A stretch of 64,000 nt of DNA from an uncultured Vibrio sp. (GTDB taxonomy: Bacteria; Pseudomonadota; Gammaproteobacteria; Enterobacterales; Vibrionaceae): the NCBI GenBank assembly GCA_947504195.1, contig CANNGN010000003.1:124001-188000 (forward strand), written 5' to 3'. This document shows, in pieces, positions 46,525 through 55,625 of the stretch (within the stretch, counting starts at the first letter, position 1; each line of letters opens with the position of its first letter). The notes beneath the pieces were generated by a model. The model worked only from the letters and a program-made list of their open reading frames with translations. It did no database searches and had not been told where the DNA came from. The translations under genes and the position numbers were made by a program.

Positions 46525-47490
46525 ATGATTTTAAAAAAAGTCGCTCTAGCCGCTATGGTTGGAACCACACTTATAAGTACTGCATCTATTGCTAGTACTA
46601 AACATGTTGTAATTGGCACTGGTGGGCAAACAGGCGTTTATTATCAGGTAGGTGGCGCTATTTGCCGATTAGTAAATAAAGGCACAACAGAGCATTCCGT
46701 CAACTGTACTCATAAAACCGGTGGCTCAGTAACCAATATCAATGGCATTCGCTCTGGTGATGTAGACATGGGAGTTGCACAATCCGATTGGCAATATCAT
46801 GCGTATAATGGAACAACTCCAGATAAATTCCCTGATGGTGCATTTACTGATTTACGCGCTGTTTTCTCAGTGCACGCTGAACCGTTTACAGTGATTGCTC
46901 GTGCTGACTCTGGCATCAAAACCTTTGACGATCTAAAGGGTAAAAAAGTCAACGTCGGAAACCCAGGCTCTGGATCTCGTGGAACCATGGAAGTTATCAT
47001 GGATAAAATGGGATGGAAGATGGACGATTTTGCCATTGCTTCTGAACTCAAATCGTCTGAGCAAGCTGCCGCTCTATGTGATGGCAAAGTCGATGCGATT
47101 GTTTTCACTGTCGGCCACCCAAATGGTTCAGCCAAGGAAGCAACAACGTCTTGTGACGCTATTTTAGTTCCGGTCGATAATGACGCTGCGCAGCAACTTG
47201 CCGCTGCCAACGATTACTATGCAATGACTACAATCCCAGGCGGCATGTATAATGGCACTGATACAGATACTGTCACGTTTGGGGTTGCGGCAACATTTGT
47301 AAGCTCAACGGCGACTGATGAAGAAACGGTTTACCAAATGGTAAAAGCCGTCTTTGATGACTTCAAACGCTTCAAAAAAATGCACCCTGCATTTGCCCAT
47401 CTTAAGGAAAGCGATATGATCACTAAAAACTTGTCGGCTCCGCTTCATGATGGCGCGATTCGTTACTATAAAGAAAAAGGCTGGATGTAA
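46525..47490 (+). CDS. TAXI-family TRAP solute-binding protein
   Basis: A 321-residue exported receptor of the TAXI TRAP class. The start at 46525 follows GGAG at 46515; an ATG 12 bases earlier overlaps that ribosome site. The signal peptide (KKVALAAMVGTTLISTASIA) precedes STKHVVIGTGGQTGVYYQVG, which is the TAXI signature region. Later GKKVNVGNPGSGSRGTMEVI is typical. TAXI receptors often bind glutamate or other amino or organic acids. It serves the fused TRAP permease encoded downstream. Confidence 0.9.
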   Translation: MILKKVALAAMVGTTLISTASIASTKHVVIGTGGQTGVYYQVGGAICRLVNKGTTEHSVNCTHKTGGSVTNINGIRSGDVDMGVAQSDWQYHAYNGTTPDKFPDGAFTDLRAVFSVHAEPFTVIARADSGIKTFDDLKGKKVNVGNPGSGSRGTMEVIMDKMGWKMDDFAIASELKSSEQAAALCDGKVDAIVFTVGHPNGSAKEATTSCDAILVPVDNDAAQQLAAANDYYAMTTIPGGMYNGTDTDTVTFGVAATFVSSTATDEETVYQMVKAVFDDFKRFKKMHPAFAHLKESDMITKNLSAPLHDGAIRYYKEKGWM

Positions 47491-47500
47491 TCATTCAGTC

Positions 47501-47536
47501 ACGCTAAGTGGGTTTTGATGACAACCTACTTAGCGT
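47501..47536 (+). terminator. hairpin between TAXI receptor and permease genes
   Basis: A long inverted repeat just after the receptor stop: ACGCTAAGTGGGTT, loop, AACCTACTTAGCGT (14-base arms with one G-T pair). It is followed by ATTTG and GGGTTTT, only a partial T run. It probably limits read-through so that the receptor is made in excess over the permease. The remaining 250 bases to the permease gene hold no recognisable gene; they include an eight-C run at 47681. Confidence 0.55.
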
Positions 47537-47784
47537 ATTTGTGGGTTTTACCTCTTTTCTAACGACGCAATGCTCTCCGCTATTTATTGAAGCGAAATAT
47601 TGTACAACAGGATATTTTGTGTCAGCGATTTCTGCATGATCGTCTCACTATAGCTTAATCAATTGGGTCAGAATTATAGGCCCCCCCCTGTCCGCTGTAA
47701 AACAAAGCCAATGTATAACTGATTCACCATTAGCTAATTGCGGTGCGTATTCAATAAGCAAACAATGGAATAGGACATCATAGG

Positions 47785-50583
47785 ATGATGACAGACGATA
47801 CGAAAAACACACAATTGGATGATAAGGAACTGCAAGACCTTGTTACATCAAATGATATGGGAGCGAGAAAGCCAAATAATAAGGCGATTGTTAAGCTCAT
47901 GGCTGGCGTTGCCATCGCATGGTCTCTTTTTCAAATTTGGATCGCATCCCCTTTACCTTATATGGTTGGGTGGGGCGTATTTGCCAGTGGAGAAGCTCGC
48001 TCCGTTCACCTTGGCTTTGCTATCTTTTTAGCGTTTCTTGCCTACCCTGCTTTCAATAAATCACCAAAACACAAAGTGCCTAATATCGATTGGCTATTCG
48101 CGATTGTTGCATCACTGTGCGCACTATACCCATTAATTGCCGATTCTCAATTGGTTGATCATTTCTTTGGCATGCGCTTAAGTGATCGGCCAAGTGCGCC
48201 AAAATTTTTTGATATCCTAGTATCAATAGTTGGGATGCTTTTGTTGTTGGAAGCGACTCGTCGCGCTTTAGGCCCACCTTTAATGGTGGTTGCAATGGTC
48301 TTTCTTGGCTATACCTTCTTAGGCCCTTATGCTCCCGATCTAATTGCGTGGAAAGGCGCAACATTTGGTGGTGTCATGGATCACCAATGGCTTTTCTCTG
48401 AAGGCGTCTTTGGAATCGCATTGGGCGTGTCTACTGATATGGTGTTTCTATTTGTCTTGTTCGGAGCGTTACTGGACCGCGCGGGTGCAGGCAACTACTT
48501 TATTAAGGTTGCCTTTTCATTGATGGGGCATTTACGGGGCGGCCCGGCAAAAGCTGCTGTTGTGGCTTCTGGTATGACTGGTTTAATATCGGGCTCTTCA
48601 ATTGCAAATGTCGTTACCACAGGAACGTTTACGATTCCAATGATGAAGCGAGTTGGCTTTTCTGCAGAAAAAGCAGGCGCGATTGAAGTTGCTTCTTCGG
48701 TTAATGGTCAGATTATGCCACCGGTTATGGGTGCAGCCGCATTCTTGATGGTGGAATACGTTGATATTCCGTACTTTGAAGTGGTTAAAACAGCGTTTTT
48801 GCCCGCCATTATTTCTTACATTGCTTTGGTGTATATCGTGCATTTAGAGGCAATGAAGTTGAATATGCAAGGATTGGAGCGTGTTGGCAATAAGCGTACC
48901 GCTAAAGATGTCTTGGTCTCTTGGGCGATGACATTGTTGCCGATCGTTGCATTAGCTGGAGCAGCGGTTTACCTTTCCGAACTCTATGAGGTGCTAGCGA
49001 GCTCAGCAGCGAGGCTGTTGTTTGTACTAGCTCTCGTTGCGATTCAAATTACTGTGCTGCGCACAGTGAAGTCCTCATTGGGCGAAAAACGAATCGCAAA
49101 GATCTTTTCCGTGGGAGCAATGGTATTATGCAATACTGTTATTTGCGCATTTGGACTATTTTTCTTGGTCTCGTTGATTAAGTCTCATCTGCCAGGCGGA
49201 CTGATTCCATGGACGATGATTACTTTAATTCTTGTTGCGTATGTCGTGTTGGCCAAAATAAGTTCTAACTATCCAGATTTAGAGCTTGATGATCCGAACT
49301 CGCCGGTTCAATACTTACCTGAGGCAGGGCCGACAGTAATGTCAGGATTGCATTTCTTGCTACCAGTATTGGTGTTGATTTGGTGCTTAATGGTTGAACG
49401 TAATTCACCAAGTCTTTCAGCTTTTTATGCGACCGCATTGATGGTATTCATTTTGGCCACTCAGCGTTATTTGTTTGATTTCTTCCGTGGAATTAATACA
49501 ACAACAGCCCTTAAACGAGGCTTTAGCGATTTGATCGAAGGCTTAACTGGTGGTGCACGAAACATGATCGGCATTGGTATTGCGACTGCAGCGGCGGGAA
49601 TCATCGTTGGGGCAGTTTCTCAAACAGGTGTCGGTTTGAAGCTGGCAGCGTTGGTTGAATTCCTTTCGATGGGACACATCTTACTTATCTTACTCTGGAC
49701 CGGTATTTTAAGTTTGATTTTAGGGATGGGTCTCCCAACAACCGCAAACTATATCGTTGTATCGTCGTTACTGGCTCCGGTGATTGTCAGCTTAGGGCAG
49801 CAAAGTGGCTTAATTGTGCCATTAATTGCGGTACATATGTTCGTTTTTTACTTCGGGATAATGGCCGATGTCACGCCTCCTGTTGGGCTGGCGTCATTTG
49901 CCGCGGCAGCTGTATCTGGGGGGAACCCTATTCGCACTGGTTTTGTCGCCTTCTTCTATTCACTTCGCACTGCGCTATTGCCATTTTTGTTTATTTTTAA
50001 CACCGATTTGCTATTGATTGATGTAACGTTCCTACATGGAATTATGATCTTTATCTCGTCGACAGCTGCAATGTTAATCTTTACCGCCGCGACTCAAGGA
50101 TACTTTATAACTAAGTCGAAAATGTGGGAATCGTTTAGTTTATTGCTGATCGCGTTTACTTTATTCCGTCCTGGTTTTTGGTTGGATTACGTTATTCCTC
50201 CATACGAAGAACATTCGGGTAAAGACTTTGCACAAGTGATGGAAAATACCACTCCTGGTACGGAGCTTAGAGTACAGGTGAGCGGACATAACGATGTCGG
50301 TGACCCAGTTACCTTAACCATGATGGTTGAAGTGAGTGAGGGGGATACGGGTTTAGAAAGACTGGAGAATTACGGTCTAGAATTACTCTCTCAAAACGAT
50401 GGTTCTATGCTTGTTGATAGTATCGGCTTTGACAGCTCGGCGGAAAGAGTTGGTTTTGACTTTGACCAGGTTATCGATATCGTTGGTGTTCCAGCACTGC
50501 GTCCTGTTAGACAATGGTTCTATGTTCCAGCGCTATTATTACTTAGTGGAATTATTGTGTTGCAGAGACGTCGCCGTCGTTAA
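47785..50583 (+). CDS. fused TRAP transporter permease (4TM and 12TM) with DUF3394 end
   Basis: A 932-residue membrane protein typical of TAXI-TRAP systems, where the small and large permeases are fused. The conserved large-subunit segment is AAVVASGMTGLISGSSIANV with VNGQIMPPVMGAAAFLMVEY, then GMGLPTTANYIVVSSLLAPV and ADVTPPVGLASFAAAAVSGG. After the last TRAP helix a soluble DUF3394 domain (about residues 790-905) and a final membrane helix with a polyarginine tail follow. It uses a sodium gradient to import the TAXI ligand. A truncated, broken copy is at 59091-59850. Confidence 0.92.
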   Translation: MMTDDTKNTQLDDKELQDLVTSNDMGARKPNNKAIVKLMAGVAIAWSLFQIWIASPLPYMVGWGVFASGEARSVHLGFAIFLAFLAYPAFNKSPKHKVPNIDWLFAIVASLCALYPLIADSQLVDHFFGMRLSDRPSAPKFFDILVSIVGMLLLLEATRRALGPPLMVVAMVFLGYTFLGPYAPDLIAWKGATFGGVMDHQWLFSEGVFGIALGVSTDMVFLFVLFGALLDRAGAGNYFIKVAFSLMGHLRGGPAKAAVVASGMTGLISGSSIANVVTTGTFTIPMMKRVGFSAEKAGAIEVASSVNGQIMPPVMGAAAFLMVEYVDIPYFEVVKTAFLPAIISYIALVYIVHLEAMKLNMQGLERVGNKRTAKDVLVSWAMTLLPIVALAGAAVYLSELYEVLASSAARLLFVLALVAIQITVLRTVKSSLGEKRIAKIFSVGAMVLCNTVICAFGLFFLVSLIKSHLPGGLIPWTMITLILVAYVVLAKISSNYPDLELDDPNSPVQYLPEAGPTVMSGLHFLLPVLVLIWCLMVERNSPSLSAFYATALMVFILATQRYLFDFFRGINTTTALKRGFSDLIEGLTGGARNMIGIGIATAAAGIIVGAVSQTGVGLKLAALVEFLSMGHILLILLWTGILSLILGMGLPTTANYIVVSSLLAPVIVSLGQQSGLIVPLIAVHMFVFYFGIMADVTPPVGLASFAAAAVSGGNPIRTGFVAFFYSLRTALLPFLFIFNTDLLLIDVTFLHGIMIFISSTAAMLIFTAATQGYFITKSKMWESFSLLLIAFTLFRPGFWLDYVIPPYEEHSGKDFAQVMENTTPGTELRVQVSGHNDVGDPVTLTMMVEVSEGDTGLERLENYGLELLSQNDGSMLVDSIGFDSSAERVGFDFDQVIDIVGVPALRPVRQWFYVPALLLLSGIIVLQRRRRR

Positions 50584-50613
50584 GTGCATGGAAGTATTAG
50601 ACTAAATAAAATT

Positions 50614-50652
50614 GTTAAAGCAACCGCACCAGAACTTGGTGCTTGCTTTAAC
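50614..50652 (+). terminator. strong hairpin downstream of the TRAP permease gene
   Basis: Arms GTTAAAGCAA and TTGCTTTAAC, with an inner GCACCA/TGGTGC stem around GAACT and a two-base bulge. It lies 31 bases after the permease stop. The plus side has no T run; the minus side is followed by AATTTTATTT, so it may end transcription from either direction. Confidence 0.6.
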
Positions 50653-50907
50653 AGAAAGTGAATCGGTTATTTCACAAAAACATAGGGAGTCGAAAGAGAT
50701 ATTTTGATATCTAAGGTATAAGGTTGGCAAATAGAACTGATGGAGTTATTTTCAATTATGTCGTGTTTCCTCAACTAGCACGGTATGCTCAATTATCTAA
50801 ATAGCATACCTCTCAAATTGTAAAACTTGAACCAGTACAAATTGTGTAATTGTAAATTCTACGGTTTTTTATTCTATTCCTACATTTCTAACTTACCGAA
50901 AACCAAA

Positions 50908-50934
50908 CAGCCCGACTGATATTCAAATGGGCTG
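50908..50934 (-). terminator. terminator of the second PLP enzyme gene
   Basis: Inverted repeat CAGCCC and GGGCTG (extended by flanking A and T pairs) with a 15-base loop. It lies about 50 bases past the stop of the minus-strand PLP enzyme and is followed on that strand by TTTGGTTTT. The region between 50653 and 50907 shows no gene. Confidence 0.55.
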
Positions 50935-50981
50935 CTTTACTATTACCGCAATTATATAAAATCGGTCGCCATAAGCGTCAA

Positions 50982-52268
50982 CTATATGCAACACAAAGAT
51001 TTGGTAATACGAAGGAATTCTTCTATATCTGCCGGACTGTGGCAATGAATAGGAGAAACACGAATTGCACCTTCAAGTCCGAATGACTCAAGCATTCTTG
51101 ATGAATATGGACTTGATAGAAGTCGTTCAAAGGTAATCACACCAGCTTCTTCATAAAGTCTTACTGCTTGTTGGTGTTCTATTTGGTCGAAACCAATCGC
51201 CATAATGAAATCTTTTTTTGTCATATCCTCAGAATCTAGATACACATGAACCCCTCGAATGTTTCTTAAACCCTCAACATCATCGGTTCCCTCTAGCATC
51301 ATATTCATTAGCGCTCTTTCATGCAGCTTAATCCGCTGCATGCCTTCAACAAAGAGCGCTCTGCGAGCATTTGACTTACTAAACTGTTCACCAATCCAAC
51401 ATACATAATTGACAACTTCAGTAAGAGCGGCGAAATGTGCAGGAGCAGAGCTGCCCAGTTGCCAAAACGCCTGAGGTTTAGCAATTAACTTATTATGTGG
51501 AAGATTCGCCAATCTCTCAGAAATAAATCCGACACCAAACCCTCGAGGTCCAAAAAATTTATATGGAGCAAAATTGATTCCATCAACTGGAACCTGAGAT
51601 ACATCGATAATGCCATGAGGAGCATGCTGCACCGCATCGGCAATAATGTAGAGATCCGGTTTAATTTTACGCGCTTGTTCAACTATTTTCTTTTCTTCAA
51701 GCAGAGCACCAGAAATATTTGATGCGTACATAAAACTCAATAAACAGGTATCTTCATCAACTAATTTGATGATCTCCTCGACATCGACTCCCCCAGTCTG
51801 CGGATTCGTCTTGGCAATACGTAACTCTTTGCCGGTTTTTTTTGCATAAGAAACCATCGCATCATACGCTGAAGGGTGCTCTAGCACCGTAGTCACAACG
51901 TTACCTCCAGGAATATTTTCCATAACGGATTTTACCATTTCAAACATAACCATTGATGCGGTTAAAGAGGTCACAATACTCCCTGATTCAGCATTTAAAA
52001 TAGTTTTTATCGATTCATACCCTTTCTTTTGCTGATTCATAAGCCATGTAGCAGTTTGGTTTCCGTGGTCTGGACAATCAGGTAGCTGGTCTAGCTTTTG
52101 GAAAGTACTGCTTGCCGCTTTTAGTCTAAACGCACCGCCAGAATTATCGAAGAACAGTCGTTTTTTGTTCTCGATTGGATCAATATCAATATGATGAAAT
52201 TTGTCTTTTATTTCTTTCATCAACGATTCACTAAAAAACTCACCGTTGTCTGAGTTATATTGCATCAA
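50982..52268 (-). CDS. class-V aminotransferase-fold PLP enzyme, copy 2
   Basis: A 428-residue paralogue of the enzyme at 45030-46343. Conserved pieces: RLFFDNSGGAFRLKA, TTVLEHPSAYDAMVSYAKKT (stacking His), IIADAVQHAPHGIIDVS (Asp and Gln-His), and NFAPYKFFGPRGFGVGFIS with the Schiff-base Lys. The tail ends in IRVSPIHCHSPADIEEF. The loop after the Lys differs from copy 1 (FFGPRG versus VYSKFN), so substrate choice probably differs. It is divergent from the LysR pseudogene at 52518. The reaction is unknown. Confidence 0.8.
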   Translation of the reverse strand: MMQYNSDNGEFFSESLMKEIKDKFHHIDIDPIENKKRLFFDNSGGAFRLKAASSTFQKLDQLPDCPDHGNQTATWLMNQQKKGYESIKTILNAESGSIVTSLTASMVMFEMVKSVMENIPGGNVVTTVLEHPSAYDAMVSYAKKTGKELRIAKTNPQTGGVDVEEIIKLVDEDTCLLSFMYASNISGALLEEKKIVEQARKIKPDLYIIADAVQHAPHGIIDVSQVPVDGINFAPYKFFGPRGFGVGFISERLANLPHNKLIAKPQAFWQLGSSAPAHFAALTEVVNYVCWIGEQFSKSNARRALFVEGMQRIKLHERALMNMMLEGTDDVEGLRNIRGVHVYLDSEDMTKKDFIMAIGFDQIEHQQAVRLYEEAGVITFERLLSSPYSSRMLESFGLEGAIRVSPIHCHSPADIEEFLRITKSLCCI

Positions 52269-52517
52269 CGTTTCCTTCTTGATTTATAGACATATGCTTA
52301 ACTGACTCTGCAAAGTCTTAAGCTTTTACTCTTTTATAACTGGAAATAGGTTATCGATACCTTTCTATTTATCTCGATTGCTACATAAAGAGCGAATCAT
52401 TATTCAACAGTTTCGCGTAAAATATTGAACACAAATATGACGGCTAAATACAAATAACATAGCCGAATCAAGAGCCTTTCTTTTATCTATTTACCTTAAA
52501 AGTAGGTCTCTTCACTA

Positions 52518-52992
52518 TTGATTCAACTCAAGCAACTTGAAGCGATGTATTGGATATTTAAATGGGGTAACTTGCCACAGCCGCAGAAAAACTTCGCACT
52601 ACTCAATTCGCCATATCCAAACGGACCACATTTAACCGTTCTCGACGCCAAGCTAACAGCCAAAGCTCCATAATCTAGCATCGATGTATCTATTGACTGA
52701 TGTTTTTTACATAATAAAATCTACACAGTTCAGACCTTAGTAAGTAACAACCTTATTGCACAAATAGTGCTCACATTGTCTGATTTTTGGGTTCACTTAC
52801 TTGTCTCTTAAAGCAATGATATTTTTATTTGATAACAATGAAATGAGCACGATAGTTATTCGACTTAAACTACCTTCACTTTTGCATACGACGGTAGATA
52901 ACTCCGATAACGATTCGCAACATCATCAAAACGTTTCTGACTACTCTAAGCACGCATGTAGTTTTAGCCACTTCCTGCTAAACAGTTATTAA
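52518..52992 (+). pseudogene. decayed LysR-family regulator, second copy
   Basis: The sequence aligns with the intact LysR gene at 43910-44848. The start reads LIQLKQLEAMYWIFKWGNL and then, after a one-base shift, AAEKLRTTQFAISKRT. A large central deletion joins the DNA-binding part to the end (SNNLIAQIVLTLSDF, with stops) and to a final piece DYSKHACSFSHFLLNSY. Several stops and frameshifts are present. Its position, divergent from the second PLP enzyme gene, mirrors the intact pair. Confidence 0.85.
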
Positions 52993-53002
52993 CTCGTAAT
53001 TA

Positions 53003-53764
53003 TTAATATCCAAACTGACTAATTTCACTACCAGACTCTAGAACGGCAGCTTGAATAGTATTTGCTAGTTGCAGTGCACCAACAGTATCGCTGTGTATTA
53101 AGATTGAGTTAATTGGCATAGCCAACAATGATCCGTCAATTGTTTTGACAACACCTTCAGATACCACACGACGTACACGTTCGGCTACGGCGTTAACATC
53201 TTTGACGACCGAATTTGCTTCTGAACGAGGTACCAGTAATCCTTCAGAGGTATAAGCGCGATCAGCCAAGAATGAGAACACCACTTCTAATCCTGCATTT
53301 TCAGCTTCCTGTGCAGCGGCTGTATGCGGAAGGCCGATATACTTTAAATTTGCGTCGAACGCTTTAATTGTTTTAATCAGCGCACGTGCAACATCACGAT
53401 CAACAAACGACAAATTACCAAGTGCGCCATGAAAATTCGCGTGTTTAAGCTCCGTACCAGCAGCTTGAGCAATGGCCTGTAATGCACCTAATTGATAGGT
53501 TGTCATCAATTCAAGTTCTCGAATGGTGAAATTCATTGTTCGACGACCAAATCCTTGCATATCTGGGTAGCCAATATGTGCTCCCACAGCCACTCCACAC
53601 TCAATAGCTCGTCGTATGGTCTTATCCATAACCATTGGATCACCTGCATGGTAACCACATGCTATATTCGCAGAAGAGACTATTTCAAGTAGCGCATCAT
53701 CTTCAGCAATCGTATAAGGTCCAAACCCTTCTCCGAGATCAGAATTCAGGTCAATGGATTTCAT
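53003..53764 (-). CDS. pxpA: 5-oxoprolinase subunit A (LamB/YcsF family)
   Basis: A 253-residue PxpA. The family start SIDLNSDLGEGFGPY is followed by SANIACGYHAGDPMVMDKTI, GAHIGYPDMQGFGRR and SILIHSDTVGALQLANTI. PxpABC opens 5-oxo-L-proline to glutamate with ATP. It lies 11 bases from the end of the convergent LysR pseudogene and 42 bases after pxpC. It is the last gene of the minus-strand operon that also encodes a TRAP transporter. Confidence 0.93.
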   Translation of the reverse strand: MKSIDLNSDLGEGFGPYTIAEDDALLEIVSSANIACGYHAGDPMVMDKTIRRAIECGVAVGAHIGYPDMQGFGRRTMNFTIRELELMTTYQLGALQAIAQAAGTELKHANFHGALGNLSFVDRDVARALIKTIKAFDANLKYIGLPHTAAAQEAENAGLEVVFSFLADRAYTSEGLLVPRSEANSVVKDVNAVAERVRRVVSEGVVKTIDGSLLAMPINSILIHSDTVGALQLANTIQAAVLESGSEISQFGY

Positions 53765-53806
53765 AATATTTCACCTTGTTTAGCCTATTTGTATTTATTG
53801 CTAATT

Positions 53807-54790
53807 TCAAAATTGAACTTGTTGCAGTTGAGTACGGATCGACTCAGATTGCCACCTCAGGTCATCAAGCTCTCTGCGCCGATTGCGAATTGCTTCGACA
53901 GCATCATTTGGCGAACAAAGCCTAAATCGAATGGAACCCCCTGGTCTAATTTGCGCTAATTTTCTCAGATCAGATTGAATAACCACACCTAATTTGGGAT
54001 ACCCACCACAGGTATTAGCGTCATTTAATTGAATCACAGGCTGGCCTGAAGGTGGCATTTGTACACAACCCGGTAAAATTCCATGTGAAAATAATTCCAA
54101 GCGTTCTTTTGGCTCTATAATTGGTCCACTTAGACGGTAACCAAGTCTATTACTTTGTGGCGTAACAACCCAATTTGTCTGCAAGAAATTTGTTTGATTT
54201 TCATGACTATAACTGTCCCATTGAGCAGCGGGAATCATTCGGACTTCAACAGTCACATCGGGTTTAGCACAACGAAGTACACGGCGAGATATCCCAAAAC
54301 CATTGGTCAAACACGATGTAAATGTTGGATTGAGCAATTCAATTTGATCGCCATCTTTCAGCGCTCGTCCATTTAACCCACCAAAACCAGCTTTTAAATC
54401 AGTAGAACGCGAGCCCATTACTATCGGCACATCAATGCCGCCAGCAATCGCGATATACGCCCGTAATCCAGATGTCGACATCGATGTCTTTAATATTTGG
54501 CCCGCCTTAACGCTAATTGCTGACCAAGGAGGAATAGAACATCCATCTAGTGTGGCACCAACATCGCATCCAGTGAAAGCAACAGTTGTATCACTATGAA
54601 ATTTTAATACACAGCCACCCAACGTTATTTCCAAACCTGCAGATGTTTCCGAATTTCCTAATAAAATATTAGCAACGCAGTATGCAAATTCATCCATCGC
54701 ACCACTCTGCCCAACTCCAATTTGACGATACCCATGTCGACCGAGATCTTGAATGCTAGTGAGCATGCCAGATTTGACAACCTCAATCAT
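53807..54790 (-). CDS. pxpC: 5-oxoprolinase subunit C (biotin-dependent carboxyltransferase family)
   Basis: A 327-residue PxpC (allophanate hydrolase subunit 2/KipA family). It begins VVKSGMLTSIQDLGRHGYRQ and has GQSGAMDEFAYCVANILLGN, later GCVQMPPSGQPVIQLNDANT and GGYPKLGVVIQSDLRKLAQI. It forms the catalytic complex with PxpA and PxpB. Its start overlaps pxpB by four bases. Confidence 0.92.
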   Translation of the reverse strand: MIEVVKSGMLTSIQDLGRHGYRQIGVGQSGAMDEFAYCVANILLGNSETSAGLEITLGGCVLKFHSDTTVAFTGCDVGATLDGCSIPPWSAISVKAGQILKTSMSTSGLRAYIAIAGGIDVPIVMGSRSTDLKAGFGGLNGRALKDGDQIELLNPTFTSCLTNGFGISRRVLRCAKPDVTVEVRMIPAAQWDSYSHENQTNFLQTNWVVTPQSNRLGYRLSGPIIEPKERLELFSHGILPGCVQMPPSGQPVIQLNDANTCGGYPKLGVVIQSDLRKLAQIRPGGSIRFRLCSPNDAVEAIRNRRRELDDLRWQSESIRTQLQQVQF

Positions 54791-55473
54791 TTCAGCTCCT
54801 CTTTAACGTGAAATCGAACAACGTCACCAGGCGAAAACAGGGCTGGTGGCTCACTATTAGGGTTAAAACATTCAACATCGGTCTGGCCAATAATGTGCCA
54901 GCCGCAAGCCGAGGTACATGACAAAATACTCGCCTGTGACCCGCCAATAATAATCGCACCTGCTTCTACTCGAGTTCGAGGAACCTCTCTTCTTGGCATC
55001 GCAAGCTTTGAATCTAACCCACCTAGGTAAGGTAGCCCTGGTTGACTTCCAAGTGCATAAACTGTGTATTCCGCTTCACTATGTCGCTTGATAACCTCTG
55101 CGACACTTAATCCGGCGTAAGTTGCCAAATCTAAAATGTCCTTAGCAACTTCTCCTCCGTATGAGACTGGAATAACATGCACTCGAGCTGTTGCAAGTTG
55201 AGAGGAAGATTTCGTTGTTAGTGACCAAAGTAATTTAATCTCTTTTTGTATCGTTTCGACAGACTCTTCCATTGGGTTAAATATGATTAGAATATTATTC
55301 ATACCGGGAACCACCTCGAGCACACCGTGTCCCTGTGATACAGCACCTCCAAGCTTCCATACTTGTTGTTGGATATCTAGTTGAAGTCGTCCATCGCTAC
55401 TTACAACCTCACACAGTAACGCACCTTCTCCCATAAAGCTGAACTGAAGTAATGGTTCATGTTTAAGACTCAT
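54787..55473 (-). CDS. pxpB: 5-oxoprolinase subunit B (KipI family)
   Basis: A 228-residue PxpB (allophanate hydrolase subunit 1/KipI family). It contains FMGEGALLCEVV, VHVIPVSYGGEVAKDILDLA, YALGSQPGLPYLGGLDSKLA, MPRREVPRTRVEAGAIIIGG and ASILSCTSACGWHIIGQTDV. These match the family closely. It follows the TRAP large permease gene by 150 bases. Confidence 0.92.
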   Translation of the reverse strand: MSLKHEPLLQFSFMGEGALLCEVVSSDGRLQLDIQQQVWKLGGAVSQGHGVLEVVPGMNNILIIFNPMEESVETIQKEIKLLWSLTTKSSSQLATARVHVIPVSYGGEVAKDILDLATYAGLSVAEVIKRHSEAEYTVYALGSQPGLPYLGGLDSKLAMPRREVPRTRVEAGAIIIGGSQASILSCTSACGWHIIGQTDVECFNPNSEPPALFSPGDVVRFHVKEELK

Positions 55474-55625
55474 AAATTCATCGTGTTCCGAATTAAGTTT
55501 CCATTATGATAGGTCTGAGATTTAACATTACTATGAATTACACCTACCCTTGAATTTTGGTTGGACAAACATTAATCACCAAGAAGTTCAACCCATCTAC
55601 GTTGTATATATGTAATACAATAGTG

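Noticed and set aside
47681..47690. Phase-variable poly-C tract
   Set aside because: The eight-C run is in an intergenic gap 95 bases before the TRAP permease start and not inside a gene or an obvious promoter spacer, so there is no support for phase variation.
45030..52268. EgtE-type ergothioneine C-S lyases
   Set aside because: Both enzymes share the class-V fold with EgtE, but I see no feature that singles out EgtE and no other egt genes in the window, so the name was not used.
52801..52992. A separate 63-residue gene
   Set aside because: It is the last, frame-shifted part of the LysR pseudogene and matches the end of the intact regulator.
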